Part shown: positions 5,444 to 5,661 of the stretch, one piece after another
Numbering within the stretch: position 1 is the first letter of the stretch
How the letters are laid out: every line of letters starts with the position of its first letter
From: CAYLMG01 sp964464635
GTDB lineage: Bacteria > Planctomycetota > Phycisphaerae > Sedimentisphaerales > Anaerobacaceae
Length of the DNA: 5,661 bases
Assembly: GCA_964464635.1 (NCBI GenBank)
Contig: CAYXGT010000123.1
Location: 1-5,661 of the forward strand
Direction of reading: 5' to 3'
Position numbers and translations under genes: made by a program
The notes under the pieces: generated by a model
The model's database searches: none
Told to the model about the DNA's origin: nothing
The model's input: the letters and a program-made list of their open reading frames with translations, nothing else

Positions 5444-5661
5444 CTATTTGTTCAAAATACCTTTCTTTTCCGCTGCCTTCAAAAGACCCTCAACCCAGTA
5501 ATCTACAATCTTGAAATAATCCTCAGCACCCTCTGCTCCGCCAACGTATAGCGGAACAATCACAGCCTCGGCACCCGTCCTGGCTGCAACTGTTCTTACC
5601 TGCTGTTCATCAAAGTAGTTGGCGGCTAAAATAATTTTGATGTCTCTTTCCCTCATAAGGT
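5444..5661 (-). CDS. Metal ABC transporter substrate-binding protein, C-terminal end (ZnuA/TroA-like), partial
   Basis: The C-terminal 72 or so residues of a periplasmic metal-binding lipoprotein or secreted protein. The reading frame is still open at the window edge: a Leu codon precedes the first visible Met, so that Met is probably internal. The fragment fits the last alpha/beta unit of the ZnuA/TroA fold: a strand (IKIILAANYF), a helix with AARTGA, a strand AVIVPLYVGG, and a final helix with DYFKIVDYWVEGLLKA. The acidic metal ligand that TroA-type proteins have near the LDPLG-like turn is not obvious, as the turn reads VPLYVGG. Metal specificity cannot be read from this piece because the histidine ligands lie in the missing part. 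Its place before two permease genes supports the role. Confidence 0.82.
   Translation of the reverse strand, partial: LMRERDIKIILAANYFDEQQVRTVAARTGAEAVIVPLYVGGAEGAEDYFKIVDYWVEGLLKAAEKKGILNK

Overview
The window reads as a stretch of chromosome from a bacterium of moderate GC content. Every gene I can support lies on the minus strand, so transcription runs from high to low coordinates. The intergenic DNA carries several small dispersed-repeat types (an arm-loop-arm palindrome built on GCACGGGCT/AGCCCGTGC, the 19-mer TCCTGAGCTTGTCGAAGGA, and degenerate CACAGATT-, CGCAGAG- and CGAAG-type repeats). I associate these from memory with environmental genomes such as Planctomycetota (Phycisphaerae-like). 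This taxonomic guess is an inference and is not proven by the sequence.

In transcription order there are three blocks. (1) Positions 5661-3751 hold a metal-ion ABC uptake operon. It contains the C-terminal end of a ZnuA/TroA-type substrate-binding protein (cut by the window edge) and two different ABC-3 family permeases, separated by 21 and 13 nt. Two unlike permeases in a row suggest a heterodimeric channel, as in TroCD/SitCD. No ATPase gene is inside the window. (2) Positions 3626-2682 hold a short-form class I mannose-6-phosphate isomerase (manA). It has its own near-consensus sigma70-type promoter, placed so that the transcript should begin at or within a few bases of the ATG (predicted leaderless), and a candidate terminator over its stop codon. 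(3) Positions 2659-242 hold a second transcription unit behind another near-consensus promoter. Its genes are a WbpA-type UDP-N-acetylglucosamine 6-dehydrogenase, a specialised NusG paralogue (UpxY/RfaH/LoaP-like, TTG start), and a small four-helix membrane protein of unknown function.

Blocks 2 and 3 share a theme of surface polysaccharide precursor supply. ManA links fructose-6-phosphate to mannose-6-phosphate (towards GDP-mannose), the dehydrogenase makes a UDP-uronic acid, and specialised NusG factors typically help RNA polymerase read through long polysaccharide operons.

Positions 1-241 contain no convincing gene. They hold a mosaic of degenerate short repeats, with the 19-mer apparently inserted inside one of them. 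A further palindromic repeat sits between the NusG paralogue and the small membrane protein gene. I found no RNA gene, CRISPR array, insertion sequence or clearly new system. The most unusual items are the predicted leaderless manA, the repeat mosaic, and the placement of the NusG paralogue behind a nucleotide-sugar dehydrogenase.
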